DNA of 57,441 bases from assembly GCA_963991775.1 (NCBI GenBank), contig CAXDRM010000001.1:1-57441 (forward strand), read 5' to 3'. Position numbers and translations under genes: made by a program. Below the pieces are notes generated by a model. The model did no database searches, was not told the origin of the DNA, and worked only from the letters and a program-made list of their open reading frames with translations. Shown here piece after piece: positions 26,991-35,524 of the stretch (the stretch's first letter is position 1; every line of letters begins with the position of its first letter). This DNA is from CAXDRM01 sp963991775 (lineage in GTDB: Bacteria; Pseudomonadota; Alphaproteobacteria; Rickettsiales; JABIRX01).

Positions 26991-29111
26991 TTAATTAGAT
27001 TTTTCTATTTTACTGAAATTCGCTAGACTATTAACATTTTTACAGAGACTTGCAAGTAATTTTAGGCGATTTTGTTTTAAATTTTCGTCTGATACATTAA
27101 CCTGCACATTATCAAAAAAACCATGTAACGGTTCAGTAATTTCTTGCAGCTGTTTAAAAGCCTCTGCAAACTCTTGCTGCTTAATCTGTTTAGCTATTTT
27201 ATGCTTAGCTGATTTGTAAGAATGATATAAAATTTTCTCATCAACCTCTTTAAGCTGTAATAAGTGGGGTTTCTTCACATAATTTTTACCATCCTCTTGC
27301 ATCGCCTGCCTAGAAATATTATCAGCACGACGAAAAGCACTGACAAATTCTTGACCAGCTGGCCTATTTATAAAATCTTGTAATAACCAAGATTTTTGCT
27401 GAATAAGCAATAAATTATCTTCTTTACCTTCATCAAATATCGCACTTACCACATCATGACGTAAACCTTGATCCTTAAGCATAATTTTAAATCTTTCTAT
27501 TAAGAAATCTAAAATTTGCTTTTCAAAATAAGCTTTCAAATCTTTGTGATTTTGATGCTCAGCACTATATTTCACTTTACCAAGCAAATCATGATTTACC
27601 TTTATGGCCTTGCTTAATAAAATGTGCAATTCGATATTTAAATGATTTTGCAGAATAATTCTGATAATAGAAATTGCGGTCCTTCTTAATGCAAAAGGAT
27701 CTTTCGAACCACTTGGCTTCTCACCAGCAAGAAATAAACTTACCAAAGAATCAATTTTGTCTGCCAAAGCAACCACAATTGATAATGGGTGGCTTGGACA
27801 ATGATCTTTTAAACCTTGAGGCAAATAATGATCTCTTATTGCTAAAGCTACATCTTCTTTTTGCTGCTCCGCCTTAGCATAATAATAACCAATAATACCT
27901 TGCAATTCAGGCAATTCACTAACCATATCAGTAGTTAGATCAGTCTTAGCTAAATGGGCAGCTAATTCAACATCAACTATATTTGATTGCGGCACCCAAA
28001 CTGCGATAAATTTTGCCAAAATTTTGTTACGCTCAGTTTTTGCTGCTAAATCACCAATATCTTTATGAAAGATAATCTTTCTTAATAAAGCTACACGCTC
28101 ATTTAATGGCACACTAATATCTTCTTGCCAAAAAAACTCAGCATCAGCAAGACGAGCATTGACTACACGCTGGTTACCAATCATTAAATTAAGCGGATTC
28201 TCAACGATATTATTACTTACTAATAAAAAATGCTTAGTAAGCTGCCCCTCTTTATTTCTGGTACAAAAATATTTTTGATGATTTTTAAGCGTAGTGATTA
28301 ACACCTCTTCAGGCAAAATTAAAAATTCTGGCTTGATTTCTGCTGCAATAATTTCAGGATATTCAACCAAACCTGTTACTTCAGCGAGTAGCTGAGGATC
28401 ATCTTGCAGCTCTACCTCAAGCTCTTTAGCTTTAGCTGTTAAAGATTCTAATATCCTAGCTTTACGCTCTTGCTGATCCAGAACCACTTTTTTCTTGGCA
28501 ATTTTGCTTAGATAATCTGCCAAAGAAGTAACTTTAAAGGCTTTATTATCACTTAAAAAACGATGACCAAAGCTTTTATCATTAGCTTTTAAATGACCAT
28601 AGCTCACTGGCAAAATCTGACCATCAAATAAACATAAAATATTTTTTAAAGGTCTAATCCATTTTATATCATATGTACCCCAACGCATGGTTTTAGGCCA
28701 ACTATTAGCTAAATCCAGAATAAATTTATTAAGTAAATCTGTTAATATCTTAGTTAAATCAGCCTCAGCAATTTGCGGCTGATACATATAATATTTAACT
28801 CCTTTAAGCTCTTCTTGTTCAAGCTGCTTAACATCTTGCAAATTATGCTTTTCTAAAAAGCCCGCTATAGCTTTTTCATGAGCATCTACCTTTGGGCCTT
28901 TAATTCTTTCTACGCTCTGCTTAAGCTTGGTAGGTAGATTTTCAATGGTAATAGTTAATCTGCGTGGTGTAATATAAGAGCGGATCTGCACATCCACAAA
29001 ATTATTGCTTTTAAGTTGCGCTGCGATTTTTTCGCCAGCTAATTTGGCGATATTTTCTTGGATTTTAGCCGGAATTTCTTCTGAAAAAAGCTCTAATATT
29101 AAATCAGCCAT
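26991..29111 (-). CDS. glyS: Glycyl-tRNA synthetase beta subunit
   Basis: 706 aa, the normal length of the beta chain of the bacterial alpha2-beta2 enzyme. Begins LILELFSEEIPAKIQ; contains TPRRLTITIENLP, WPKTMRWGTYDIKWIRPL and an HD-like segment with LADKIDSLVSLFLAGEKPSG. The C-terminus is an anticodon-binding helical domain. Normally glyS directly follows glyQ; here panD sits between them, and glyS overlaps panD by 8 bp. Confidence 0.97.
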   Translation of the reverse strand: MADLILELFSEEIPAKIQENIAKLAGEKIAAQLKSNNFVDVQIRSYITPRRLTITIENLPTKLKQSVERIKGPKVDAHEKAIAGFLEKHNLQDVKQLEQEELKGVKYYMYQPQIAEADLTKILTDLLNKFILDLANSWPKTMRWGTYDIKWIRPLKNILCLFDGQILPVSYGHLKANDKSFGHRFLSDNKAFKVTSLADYLSKIAKKKVVLDQQERKARILESLTAKAKELEVELQDDPQLLAEVTGLVEYPEIIAAEIKPEFLILPEEVLITTLKNHQKYFCTRNKEGQLTKHFLLVSNNIVENPLNLMIGNQRVVNARLADAEFFWQEDISVPLNERVALLRKIIFHKDIGDLAAKTERNKILAKFIAVWVPQSNIVDVELAAHLAKTDLTTDMVSELPELQGIIGYYYAKAEQQKEDVALAIRDHYLPQGLKDHCPSHPLSIVVALADKIDSLVSLFLAGEKPSGSKDPFALRRTAISIIRIILQNHLNIELHILLSKAIKVNHDLLGKVKYSAEHQNHKDLKAYFEKQILDFLIERFKIMLKDQGLRHDVVSAIFDEGKEDNLLLIQQKSWLLQDFINRPAGQEFVSAFRRADNISRQAMQEDGKNYVKKPHLLQLKEVDEKILYHSYKSAKHKIAKQIKQQEFAEAFKQLQEITEPLHGFFDNVQVNVSDENLKQNRLKLLASLCKNVNSLANFSKIEKSN

Positions 29112-29457
29112 TTACTATCCCATTTTTTTCATTAAGCAAAATTACCTTAGGCTTATAATGCTGCGCAGCTTCTTCATCAAGCTGACCATAAGCACAGATT
29201 ATTACTAAGTCACCTTTTTGTACTATTCTTGCTGCTGCACCATTAATAGAAATTTCTTTAGAGCCTGCAGGAGCCGGTATTGCATAAGTAGCAAATCTTG
29301 CACCATTAGTGATATTATAAATTTCTACTCTCTCATTATTTAAAATGCCTGAAGCAGCAAGTAAATCCTGATCGATAGATATAGAGCCGTTATAATCAAT
29401 ATCTGTTTGTGTTACAGTAGCGCGATGAATTTTTGCTTTTAATAATGTAAGTATCAT
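29104..29457 (-). CDS. panD: L-aspartate 1-decarboxylase proenzyme
   Basis: 117 aa. YNGSIS carries the Gly24-Ser25 self-cleavage site that generates the pyruvoyl cofactor; KIHRATVTQTDIDY and NGAAARIVQKGDLVII are family signatures. It makes beta-alanine for pantothenate and CoA. Its place between glyQ and glyS is unusual. The gene is 23 bp from glyQ and overlaps glyS, so all are cotranscribed; CoA made downstream would also serve the NRPS carrier domain. Confidence 0.97.
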   Translation of the reverse strand: MILTLLKAKIHRATVTQTDIDYNGSISIDQDLLAASGILNNERVEIYNITNGARFATYAIPAPAGSKEISINGAAARIVQKGDLVIICAYGQLDEEAAQHYKPKVILLNEKNGIVNG

Positions 29458-29480
29458 GTTCTTCCTATCTTATATTTATA

Positions 29481-30341
29481 TTATTCGACATATGCTCCTG
29501 CTACATATAAAGCACAGCATTGCTTAGCAATATTACGTACCCGATTGATATAATTAGCTCTTTCTGCCACTGCAATAACTTTACGAGCTTCTAACAAATT
29601 AAGCAGATGACTGGCTTTTAAACATTGCTCATAAGCAGCTAGAGGTAAATTTGCAGCTATTAATTCTAAACTTGTAGTTTCCGCATTATCAAAATCGTTA
29701 AATAATTGCTCAATATTAGCATGTTCAAGATTATAGGCTGAAAATTGTTGCTCAACTTCTAAATAAATATCACGGTAAGTTAAACCTGATTTATTCCATT
29801 TAAGTGCATAGACATTTTCTTCTTGTTGAAGATACATAGCTAAGCGCTCCAAACCATAAGTTATTTCTCCAGCAATTACGTCAAGCTCTATACCACCTAT
29901 TTGCTGCATATAGGTAAATTGGGTAACTTCCATACCATCTAACCATACTTCCCAACCAAGACCAGCTGCCCCAATTGATGGATTCTCCCAATCATCTTCT
30001 ACAAATCTAATATCATGCTGAGCTGTATCAACACCTATGGCCGCCAAACTATCCAAATAAAGCTGCTGAATATTATCTGGTGAAGGTTTTAAAATCACCT
30101 GATATTGATGATGAGATTGCAAGCGATTAGGATTTTCACCATATCTGCTATCTTTTGGCCTTCTTGAAGGCTGCACATAACAAATTTGCCACTCAGGCAT
30201 TTTTAAAGTTTTTAATGCAGTAGCTGGATGCAAAGTACCAGCACCAACTTCAACATCATAAGGTTGCAATAAGGCACAACCATACTCTGTCCAGAAGTGA
30301 TTTAATTTTTGAATTATGTCTTGGAAATATATTATTGCCAT
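29481..30341 (-). CDS. glyQ: Glycyl-tRNA synthetase alpha subunit
   Basis: 286 aa, normal length. FQDIIQKLNHFWTEYGCALL at the start, VGAGTLHPATALK (about 32-44), YVQPSRRPKDSRYGENPNR (about 55-73) and GLGWEVWLDGMEVTQFTY (about 127-144) are class II catalytic-core motifs of the alpha chain. It is the first gene of the eight-gene operon ending at folC. A promoter probably lies in the 62 bp upstream, but I could not fix its hexamers. Confidence 0.98.
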   Translation of the reverse strand: MAIIYFQDIIQKLNHFWTEYGCALLQPYDVEVGAGTLHPATALKTLKMPEWQICYVQPSRRPKDSRYGENPNRLQSHHQYQVILKPSPDNIQQLYLDSLAAIGVDTAQHDIRFVEDDWENPSIGAAGLGWEVWLDGMEVTQFTYMQQIGGIELDVIAGEITYGLERLAMYLQQEENVYALKWNKSGLTYRDIYLEVEQQFSAYNLEHANIEQLFNDFDNAETTSLELIAANLPLAAYEQCLKASHLLNLLEARKVIAVAERANYINRVRNIAKQCCALYVAGAYVE

Positions 30342-30403
30342 CTAGGTCTCTAATAATCTGGCAATTATTCTAATCTATATACTATGTAATTTCTAGAACT
30401 TAT

Positions 30404-30769
30404 TTAAACTGAAAGAGCAGGCGGTTTTGCAACATTTTCTCGTAACTTTGCCACATTTTCTCCTTCTACCACCTCGCTTGCACATAAGTTAGTCTGAGGA
30501 TATTCCTGCGTCTTACTTACTACAGGATTATTGGTTATTTCTGCTGCTGCCATATCTTTAGAGCTATTAGCTATTGAAGAAAATGTAGAATCATAAGTTA
30601 CAAAAATTGCAGTAGCAGCTGCAAAAAAACATGGTATAGCCAGCAAAGCAAAACCAGCTTGCAAGCCAAAAACATTAAGCGCAAAAAACAAACCCAAAAT
30701 AAAACCACCACCAGCAACAACTGGCGCCCAAAATTTGGATGGGGTCTCTGAAAGAAAGTCTGTTACCAT
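30404..30769 (-). CDS. Small two-helix membrane protein, unknown
   Basis: 121 aa. Two adjacent transmembrane helices (about 14-34 and 37-57) with GGGFILGLFFALNVFGLQ, then a polar Ser/Asn/Glu-rich tail with no predicted fold. No recognised family. It is bounded upstream by the terminator at 30820-30858, so it is probably its own transcription unit. Confidence 0.5.
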   Translation of the reverse strand: MVTDFLSETPSKFWAPVVAGGGFILGLFFALNVFGLQAGFALLAIPCFFAAATAIFVTYDSTFSSIANSSKDMAAAEITNNPVVSKTQEYPQTNLCASEVVEGENVAKLRENVAKPPALSV

Positions 30770-30819
30770 TCGCTCAACATATTAAAATTAATCTTTGCTA
30801 TATTATAGCATAGATATAA

Positions 30820-30858
30820 AAAACCCGCAATAGCCAAATATTTACTATTACGGGTTTT
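30820..30858 (-). terminator. Rho-independent terminator of the KRE-rich gene
   Basis: A 14-bp stem with one mismatch (AAAACCCGCAATAG at 30820-30833, CTATTACGGGTTTT at 30845-30858) has an 11-nt loop. On the minus strand it ends GCGGGTTTTTT, giving a T tract. It lies 28 bp past the stop of the 164-aa gene. Confidence 0.85.
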
Positions 30859-30885
30859 AAATTAATTTAACTAATGCTTTGCAGC

Positions 30886-31380
30886 TTAATTCACACTATT
30901 ACGACGTTCACTACGTCTCTCTGCTACATTTTGTTTACGTTCAGCTCTACGGTCTTGGCGAGTGTCACGGCGTTCAGCACGGTTATCTTGCCTAACATCT
31001 CTACGAGCAATACGGTTATCTTGTCGAGTTTGGCGTCTATCTTGACGAGCCTCTCTTCTTTCACCGCGTTTTTCTTGAACATTTGCACGGCGTTCCGTTC
31101 TACGCTCCTGACGCTCAGCTCGTTTTTCTTGACGAGTTTCACGTTTTTCTGCACGTTTCTCTAGACGTAACTCACGTTTTTCCAAACGCGCCTCTTTACG
31201 TTCAGATTTTTTTGCCTTACGTGCTTCGCGACGTTCTTGCTTAACTTCTTTTATTTCAGCTTTGAGAGCTTGTCTTTTCTCCTTAAGATTCTGAATCTTA
31301 CCAGAATAATCAGTTTCTGCATAAGCAGCTACTGGTGTTAAAAAAGAAGCACATAAAGCTAGTTTTATTAATTTTTTCAT
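30886..31380 (-). CDS. Exported Arg/Glu/Lys/Gln-rich repetitive protein
   Basis: About 164 aa from ATG 31380, which has AGGA six bases upstream; a start 12 bases further up lacks a site. The signal peptide (MKKLIKLALCASFL..., cleavage likely after YAE near 22) is followed by almost uninterrupted charged repeats of the pattern RxxRRxxRQ (QDRRQTRQDNR, RRDTRQDRRAER), probably one long helix or coiled-coil. Very high pI. The long antisense frame is a shadow of the biased codons. No function recognised; binding to nucleic acid, LPS or peptidoglycan in the periplasm is possible. Confidence 0.75.
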   Translation of the reverse strand: MKKLIKLALCASFLTPVAAYAETDYSGKIQNLKEKRQALKAEIKEVKQERREARKAKKSERKEARLEKRELRLEKRAEKRETRQEKRAERQERRTERRANVQEKRGERREARQDRRQTRQDNRIARRDVRQDNRAERRDTRQDRRAERKQNVAERRSERRNSVN

Positions 31381-31464
31381 GAGATTCCTCACTTAAAAGA
31401 TTATCAATATTGGGATCTACCCATATCCCAACTGTAACATAATTAAGGGCGTAACAAAAGCGTT

Positions 31465-32418
31465 TTATTCTTCACTAACTTCATTATAAAGATCAGCGAT
31501 TTCTTGCTCAGTTAAAAGATCATCATAAAATCTAAATTCACTAAGACGTAAACGAGCCCCCGCCTGTAAATTAGTACTGGTACCTTGTGCAGCAGAAACC
31601 CCAAAAACAACAACATCTGCATCACTTAATTCGTCATCTAAGGTGACTGAAGAAGATTCGGAACCACGCAAAATAGTCATATTAATTAACTGATTATCAA
31701 TATAAGTTTTTTTAATAGTCTCACTATATAAAATTACTACATGATGCCAATCGCCATCACCCATATCCATGCTAGAAGGAGTAGACATTTGAAATCTTGG
31801 TGTACCACTCCAATCACCTGCGGCAGTAATCTTTAACAAGCTGTAATTTTGGGAAGCATTACGAGACATATTGATAACAAATCTACCATCACCAGAACTT
31901 TTTGATGTATCTCGAATATGCAAAAGATAACTATTAGTATGCTGCCCTGGTAAGTCATAATCATAATATACCCAAAAAGAAATACTTACTTCAGGGCTTA
32001 AAAAAGAAGAAACATGGTTGGAAGCATTCAAAAAACTATTAGACGAATCTGCAGATGTTACACCAGCATTTTGAAAACTGATTGATTCTCTACTTCTACC
32101 ACTATCATCCGTAAAATTAGATTGTGAAATAGCATAGCCATTATTTACCAAGGTTAAATTATAACCTGATACTAAATCAGTATAGGTATCTGTGGCACTA
32201 AATGGATAATAATGCGTTAAATTAGGATCATATTCTGTAGTCTCTTCTATAACAGAACCGCTGGTCCCTTCCCAATTATTATCAGCTTGGTTTAAAGCTA
32301 CTAATGATTCAGCATTGCTAAACATTTTTTTACTTACCTGAAATGCCCCATAAGCTAAAGCAATAACAACGATTGCTATAGAAATTTCGAGTAAAGTGAA
32401 AGCAGAATTTCTTTTCAT
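31465..32418 (-). CDS. Prepilin-like exported protein with LamG-like domain (second copy)
   Basis: 317 aa. Type IV prepilin N-terminus: leader MKRNSA, then FTLLEISIAIVVIALAYG with Glu5 and a hydrophobic helix. The next block, LVALNQADNNWEG, matches the 292-aa protein at 656-1534. Residues about 66-317 look like a concanavalin/LamG sandwich: ISFWVYYDYDLPG, GDGDWHHVVILYSETIKKTY and LRLSEFRFYDDLLTEQEIADLY are classic strands of that fold. No pilus genes nearby. Likely a surface-displayed binding protein assembled by a type IV pilus or type II-like system encoded elsewhere. Confidence 0.85.
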   Translation of the reverse strand: MKRNSAFTLLEISIAIVVIALAYGAFQVSKKMFSNAESLVALNQADNNWEGTSGSVIEETTEYDPNLTHYYPFSATDTYTDLVSGYNLTLVNNGYAISQSNFTDDSGRSRESISFQNAGVTSADSSNSFLNASNHVSSFLSPEVSISFWVYYDYDLPGQHTNSYLLHIRDTSKSSGDGRFVINMSRNASQNYSLLKITAAGDWSGTPRFQMSTPSSMDMGDGDWHHVVILYSETIKKTYIDNQLINMTILRGSESSSVTLDDELSDADVVVFGVSAAQGTSTNLQAGARLRLSEFRFYDDLLTEQEIADLYNEVSEE

Positions 32419-32663
32419 ATTAATTAACTAAAATTGCCCATATCACAACCTAACGAAGAAAAGCAAGAAAACAATTTTTTAAATTTGACATTAAATTTTT
32501 TTCCTATTTACTGCCGTGCAACTGCTTGCAGTCATACTATTTCAGTATTTTAGTTTTACCATTTATTAGCCTTATTTGTGGCTTGATAACCCGAATAAAT
32601 AAGATGGTAATAGAGAAAGATATGGGGAAGAGATTTATTAACTAAAATATTGAGGATACTCAT

Positions 32664-32720
32664 ATGGATACTGTTTTCATGGGTCTATACTGTATTGCAT
32701 TGGCACTTTTAATTTTATAA
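32664..32720 (+). CDS. Possible 18-aa hydrophobic micropeptide
   Basis: The reading frame MDTVFMGLYCIALALLIL ends in TAA. A TTGAGGA sequence lies 8-9 nt before the ATG, a good ribosome-binding site for so short a frame. The peptide is nearly all hydrophobic, as in small single-span membrane proteins or toxin-type peptides. It ends just before the promoter of the 846-aa gene. Evidence for translation is only the site and composition. Confidence 0.35.
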   Translation: MDTVFMGLYCIALALLIL

Positions 32721-32740
32721 AAGCCAAGCTTTACTGAGTC

Positions 32741-32769
32741 TTGCACCACACACATAATTATGGTATAAT
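32741..32769 (+). promoter_or_regulatory. Near-consensus extended -10 promoter
   Basis: TTGCAC (32741-32746), 17-nt spacer, TATAAT (32764-32769) preceded by TG (extended -10). Transcription would start near 32776, leaving about a 20-nt leader before the GTG start at 32796. It is the best promoter match in the window. Confidence 0.8.
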
Positions 32770-32795
32770 GTACTGGAATTTAACAGTAGATTTTA

Positions 32796-35336
32796 GTGCA
32801 AGATTTAAATAAAGAAATTAGCATCATCAATCAAAAGCTCTTGCAGCAAAAAAGCCAACTTAAGGGTCAGACTGAGTTTATTGGGCAATATACTGCTAAA
32901 ATCAAAGAAATTTGCGCTGCTGAATTCAATAATTTAGGACTTAAAGTTGGTCATCTAGATAAAGTAGCCTTACAAAGATTTTATCAAGAATTAGCAATAG
33001 ATTTAGCACAGGATAAAAAATATCCTAACAAAGCTAAGCTGCAAAATAACCGTGCCGATTACAACTTATTTAAAGAGCTTAAAGGCTTACGCAACAAAGT
33101 GTTGCAAGATTGCAGCAACTTTTTTAAAGAATTAGGGCCAGAATTTTCTGAACAAGAAAAAGAATTCAAAGCAGAATTTATCAAATTTTACCGTGAAATA
33201 AAAAAAACGAAGATTGATTATCTCAATTATTTAATTAAAGAAGAATTTTTACCTAAAGAAAAACTTACCTTCAATTTAAAAAATCCTGCACCAAATTTTT
33301 CTAATATTTTTGGTAATAAGGTTGCACTAACTAGACCTCTTTATGAGTTCATGGAGGATTTCAACCAGAAGAAAAATAAAGATTTCCAAATTTCACGCCT
33401 CGCCTTAGGCACAGGCATGGGTAAAAGCTATATCATCGAGCAAATCAAAAAATATGCAAAAAGAAATCAAGATCCAAAAGAGCGCAATATTGCAGTACTT
33501 AATTTTGATTTAGAAACAGATTTAACTTCAGCTAAACAACAAGTTGCTGATAAATTAGCTTATCTTAAAAAAGGTGATAATTTAGTAATATTTCTTGATG
33601 AAGCACCTGATATGGATAGCGCAGTAAAAGATTTTTTGGATAATCCTTTAGATGAAGAAGCAACAGAGATTACAGATTTACGCTCCATTCTAAAAGAACG
33701 TGGCATTAAATATCATATGGTACGTAGCTCAGCTACAGATAATATTGGTAGATTAAACTATATTAGTAATAATCCCAAAAAAACTGGCCAAAAATATGAA
33801 CAAGAAATTGCCAACTATGCCAGAAGACAAGATGGTTATCGCCATTTAGAGGATATATACACCAAACAAAAATTTAAATATTTAGCTAACCCTTTACCAA
33901 ATAATAGCACAGCTCTTAGTGAAATGATTAGCTCGAATATTGCAGAAACTTTTAGCTATGACAGCAATAGACGCAGAAAAATAACTTATGTATTACCTGA
34001 CTTACTTGGTGAAGTTAGTGAAAAATTCTTTAATGAAAATCTAGGACGCATAGCACGTGATTTATCGCCAGTAATTGCACAACCGTTTTATATTATTACT
34101 CCGCAATTATTTTCAGATAATCTTGGTAAATTCCAGGCTTTACGAGTCTCAGCAGATGGTACTATACGCCAATGTAGCTTTGCAGAAGCTAAACAAGATA
34201 ATTTTCCTATCATCTCATTTTTTGATCATAATAATGCTATTGGCGGGGGCTATAAAGAAAGTAATCGTGAAGTAACAGACTATATTTACCATCCTTTTAG
34301 CACGTTACATTCTAATGATAATCTGATCCAATATAAGGGTAGAATTCGTGATTTGGATTTTCAGGATAAAAAATTATATTATGGTGAAAGTGATAAAATT
34401 CGCTATTATTTTGCCTATCCGCAAAATACACGCGAATTTTTTGGCAATCAGCAGCGCCAAGATTTTATTGATTATGCTGATTATCGCTTACGTTACAGAG
34501 AGTTACGTTCTAAATTTAGAGGTTTTTATGATGCTTTAGATATACCTCCTAAACAACAAAAGCTCCTGCTTAAAGAAATTGACGAATATATCGAATATAT
34601 CTCTACAAAATTAGACAATAAAATTTTGGCAGATCCATTTGCCTTACAAGAGCTAATACAAAATAGCGCTCTCTATAATGAGCTTTTAGCTAAACAAGAA
34701 CAGCTAGTTAAAACAAGATTTGCCAGTGATCAACAACAGCAACAAAAATATTTAAATAAGGCTGAGTCATATCTCAAAGAATATTTTAAAAATAGCCTGA
34801 ATATTTTCCAAAAATTAAAATATGGAACTAATACTGATTATAGCCTAAATGAATTACTGTCTGACACTAGACATATGATCAAAAGCGGCTTTAATGAACG
34901 TAATCAACTTAATGATGATTTATATTACAGTAATAGAAAACAACTATCTCAGCCTAGCCAATATCGCATTGTTGATCGGGTAGAGTTAAAAAGAGATAAT
35001 AACAAAACTCCATGGTGGCAAAATAGTCTAATCTATTCAGGAGGCGCCATAGCCTGCGCAGCTGTGGCCTTTAGTGCTGCAATGTTTAGCGCTGTACCAT
35101 CTATATTAATCTTACCTTTCGCTTTAGCAGGAGCAACTACAGCAACTTTAGCCTTAGGTTTATTTTACTTAGATAGCAGTCACAAAAAAGATCTAGTAAA
35201 TGAACAAATAGATGAATTAATTTTTGGCAAACCACAACATAGCATGTCAGCCAGCTATCCTGAACCTAGCACAGATCATGTTATTTCTTTAAAAAATACT
35301 CAGGAACAAAATCTTAACTCTATATTAACTCCTTAA
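32796..35336 (+). CDS. SF2-helicase-like ATPase with C-terminal membrane hairpin, unknown
   Basis: 846 aa, GTG start: an in-frame stop lies 9 bp upstream and no Met codon occurs for 185 residues. Residues 1-190 are helical and charged. Walker A GTGMGKS (205-211), DEAPD (268-272, DEAD-like), SSAT (311-314, motif III-like) and QYKGRIRD (512-519, motif VI-like QxxGRxxR) outline a superfamily 2 helicase core. A helical region with a QQQQQ run (about 646-650) follows, then two hydrophobic helices (about 745-792). I know no characterised family with this layout; SecA is excluded. It converges on virB11 with an inverted repeat between. Its own promoter and a membrane hairpin suggest a membrane-tethered nucleic-acid or protein remodeller, or a secreted effector. 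Confidence 0.75.
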   Translation: MQDLNKEISIINQKLLQQKSQLKGQTEFIGQYTAKIKEICAAEFNNLGLKVGHLDKVALQRFYQELAIDLAQDKKYPNKAKLQNNRADYNLFKELKGLRNKVLQDCSNFFKELGPEFSEQEKEFKAEFIKFYREIKKTKIDYLNYLIKEEFLPKEKLTFNLKNPAPNFSNIFGNKVALTRPLYEFMEDFNQKKNKDFQISRLALGTGMGKSYIIEQIKKYAKRNQDPKERNIAVLNFDLETDLTSAKQQVADKLAYLKKGDNLVIFLDEAPDMDSAVKDFLDNPLDEEATEITDLRSILKERGIKYHMVRSSATDNIGRLNYISNNPKKTGQKYEQEIANYARRQDGYRHLEDIYTKQKFKYLANPLPNNSTALSEMISSNIAETFSYDSNRRRKITYVLPDLLGEVSEKFFNENLGRIARDLSPVIAQPFYIITPQLFSDNLGKFQALRVSADGTIRQCSFAEAKQDNFPIISFFDHNNAIGGGYKESNREVTDYIYHPFSTLHSNDNLIQYKGRIRDLDFQDKKLYYGESDKIRYYFAYPQNTREFFGNQQRQDFIDYADYRLRYRELRSKFRGFYDALDIPPKQQKLLLKEIDEYIEYISTKLDNKILADPFALQELIQNSALYNELLAKQEQLVKTRFASDQQQQQKYLNKAESYLKEYFKNSLNIFQKLKYGTNTDYSLNELLSDTRHMIKSGFNERNQLNDDLYYSNRKQLSQPSQYRIVDRVELKRDNNKTPWWQNSLIYSGGAIACAAVAFSAAMFSAVPSILILPFALAGATTATLALGLFYLDSSHKKDLVNEQIDELIFGKPQHSMSASYPEPSTDHVISLKNTQEQNLNSILTP

Positions 35337-35350
35337 AGATAGGATTGGTA

Positions 35351-35390
35351 TGACTTTGCACTCTGCATTCGCGTATCATTCCAAAGTCTA
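35351..35390. repeat. Short palindromic element related to copies 1 and 2
   Basis: TGACTTTG and CAAAGTCT pair across a loop holding CATTCGCGTATCA, which matches CATTTGCGTATCA in the element at 7484-7574 and CCTTCGCGCATCA at 17354-17366. It directly follows the stop of the 846-aa gene. Confidence 0.5.
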
Positions 35391-35523
35391 TAGATAAACT
35401 TAAATCTCTTGGATGAAAGACTAGAAGAAGAGTATTATGAGGAGCGGATCGTACCTAAAAATAGTTGAGAACCGTAGTAATGCTTTCGACGATGCTCTGC
35501 TAGATTTAAGTTTAGCATAGACT
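35385..35523. repeat. Inverted-repeat element at the end of virB11
   Basis: Arms AGTCTATAGATAAACTTAAATCT (35385-35407) and its inverted near-copy (35502-35523) enclose a core with GGAGCGGATCGTAC, CGTAGTAATG and CGACGATGCTCTG. The core aligns with that of the element before tRNA-Thr (about 437-494). It ends two bases from the virB11 stop and separates it from the convergent 846-aa gene. Confidence 0.7.
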
Positions 35524-35524
35524 T

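Larger units (their letters stand above)
32419..32795. other. 377-bp spacer with a tiny ORF and a strong promoter
   Basis: It separates the divergent prepilin-like gene and the 846-aa gene. It contains a weak inverted pair (TACCATTTATT near 32559, AATAAGATGGTA near 32600), an 18-codon ORF (32664-32720) and the promoter at 32741-32769. No RNA gene was recognised. Confidence 0.6.

Noticed and set aside
30874..31164. 96-aa hydrophobic frame opposite the KRE-rich gene
   Set aside because: It mirrors the biased codons of the repetitive gene, which has a signal peptide, ribosome-binding site and terminator of its own.
32796..35336. SecA or a transfer relaxase-helicase
   Set aside because: SecA lacks a C-terminal membrane hairpin and has a different motif set; no relaxase His motif is seen.
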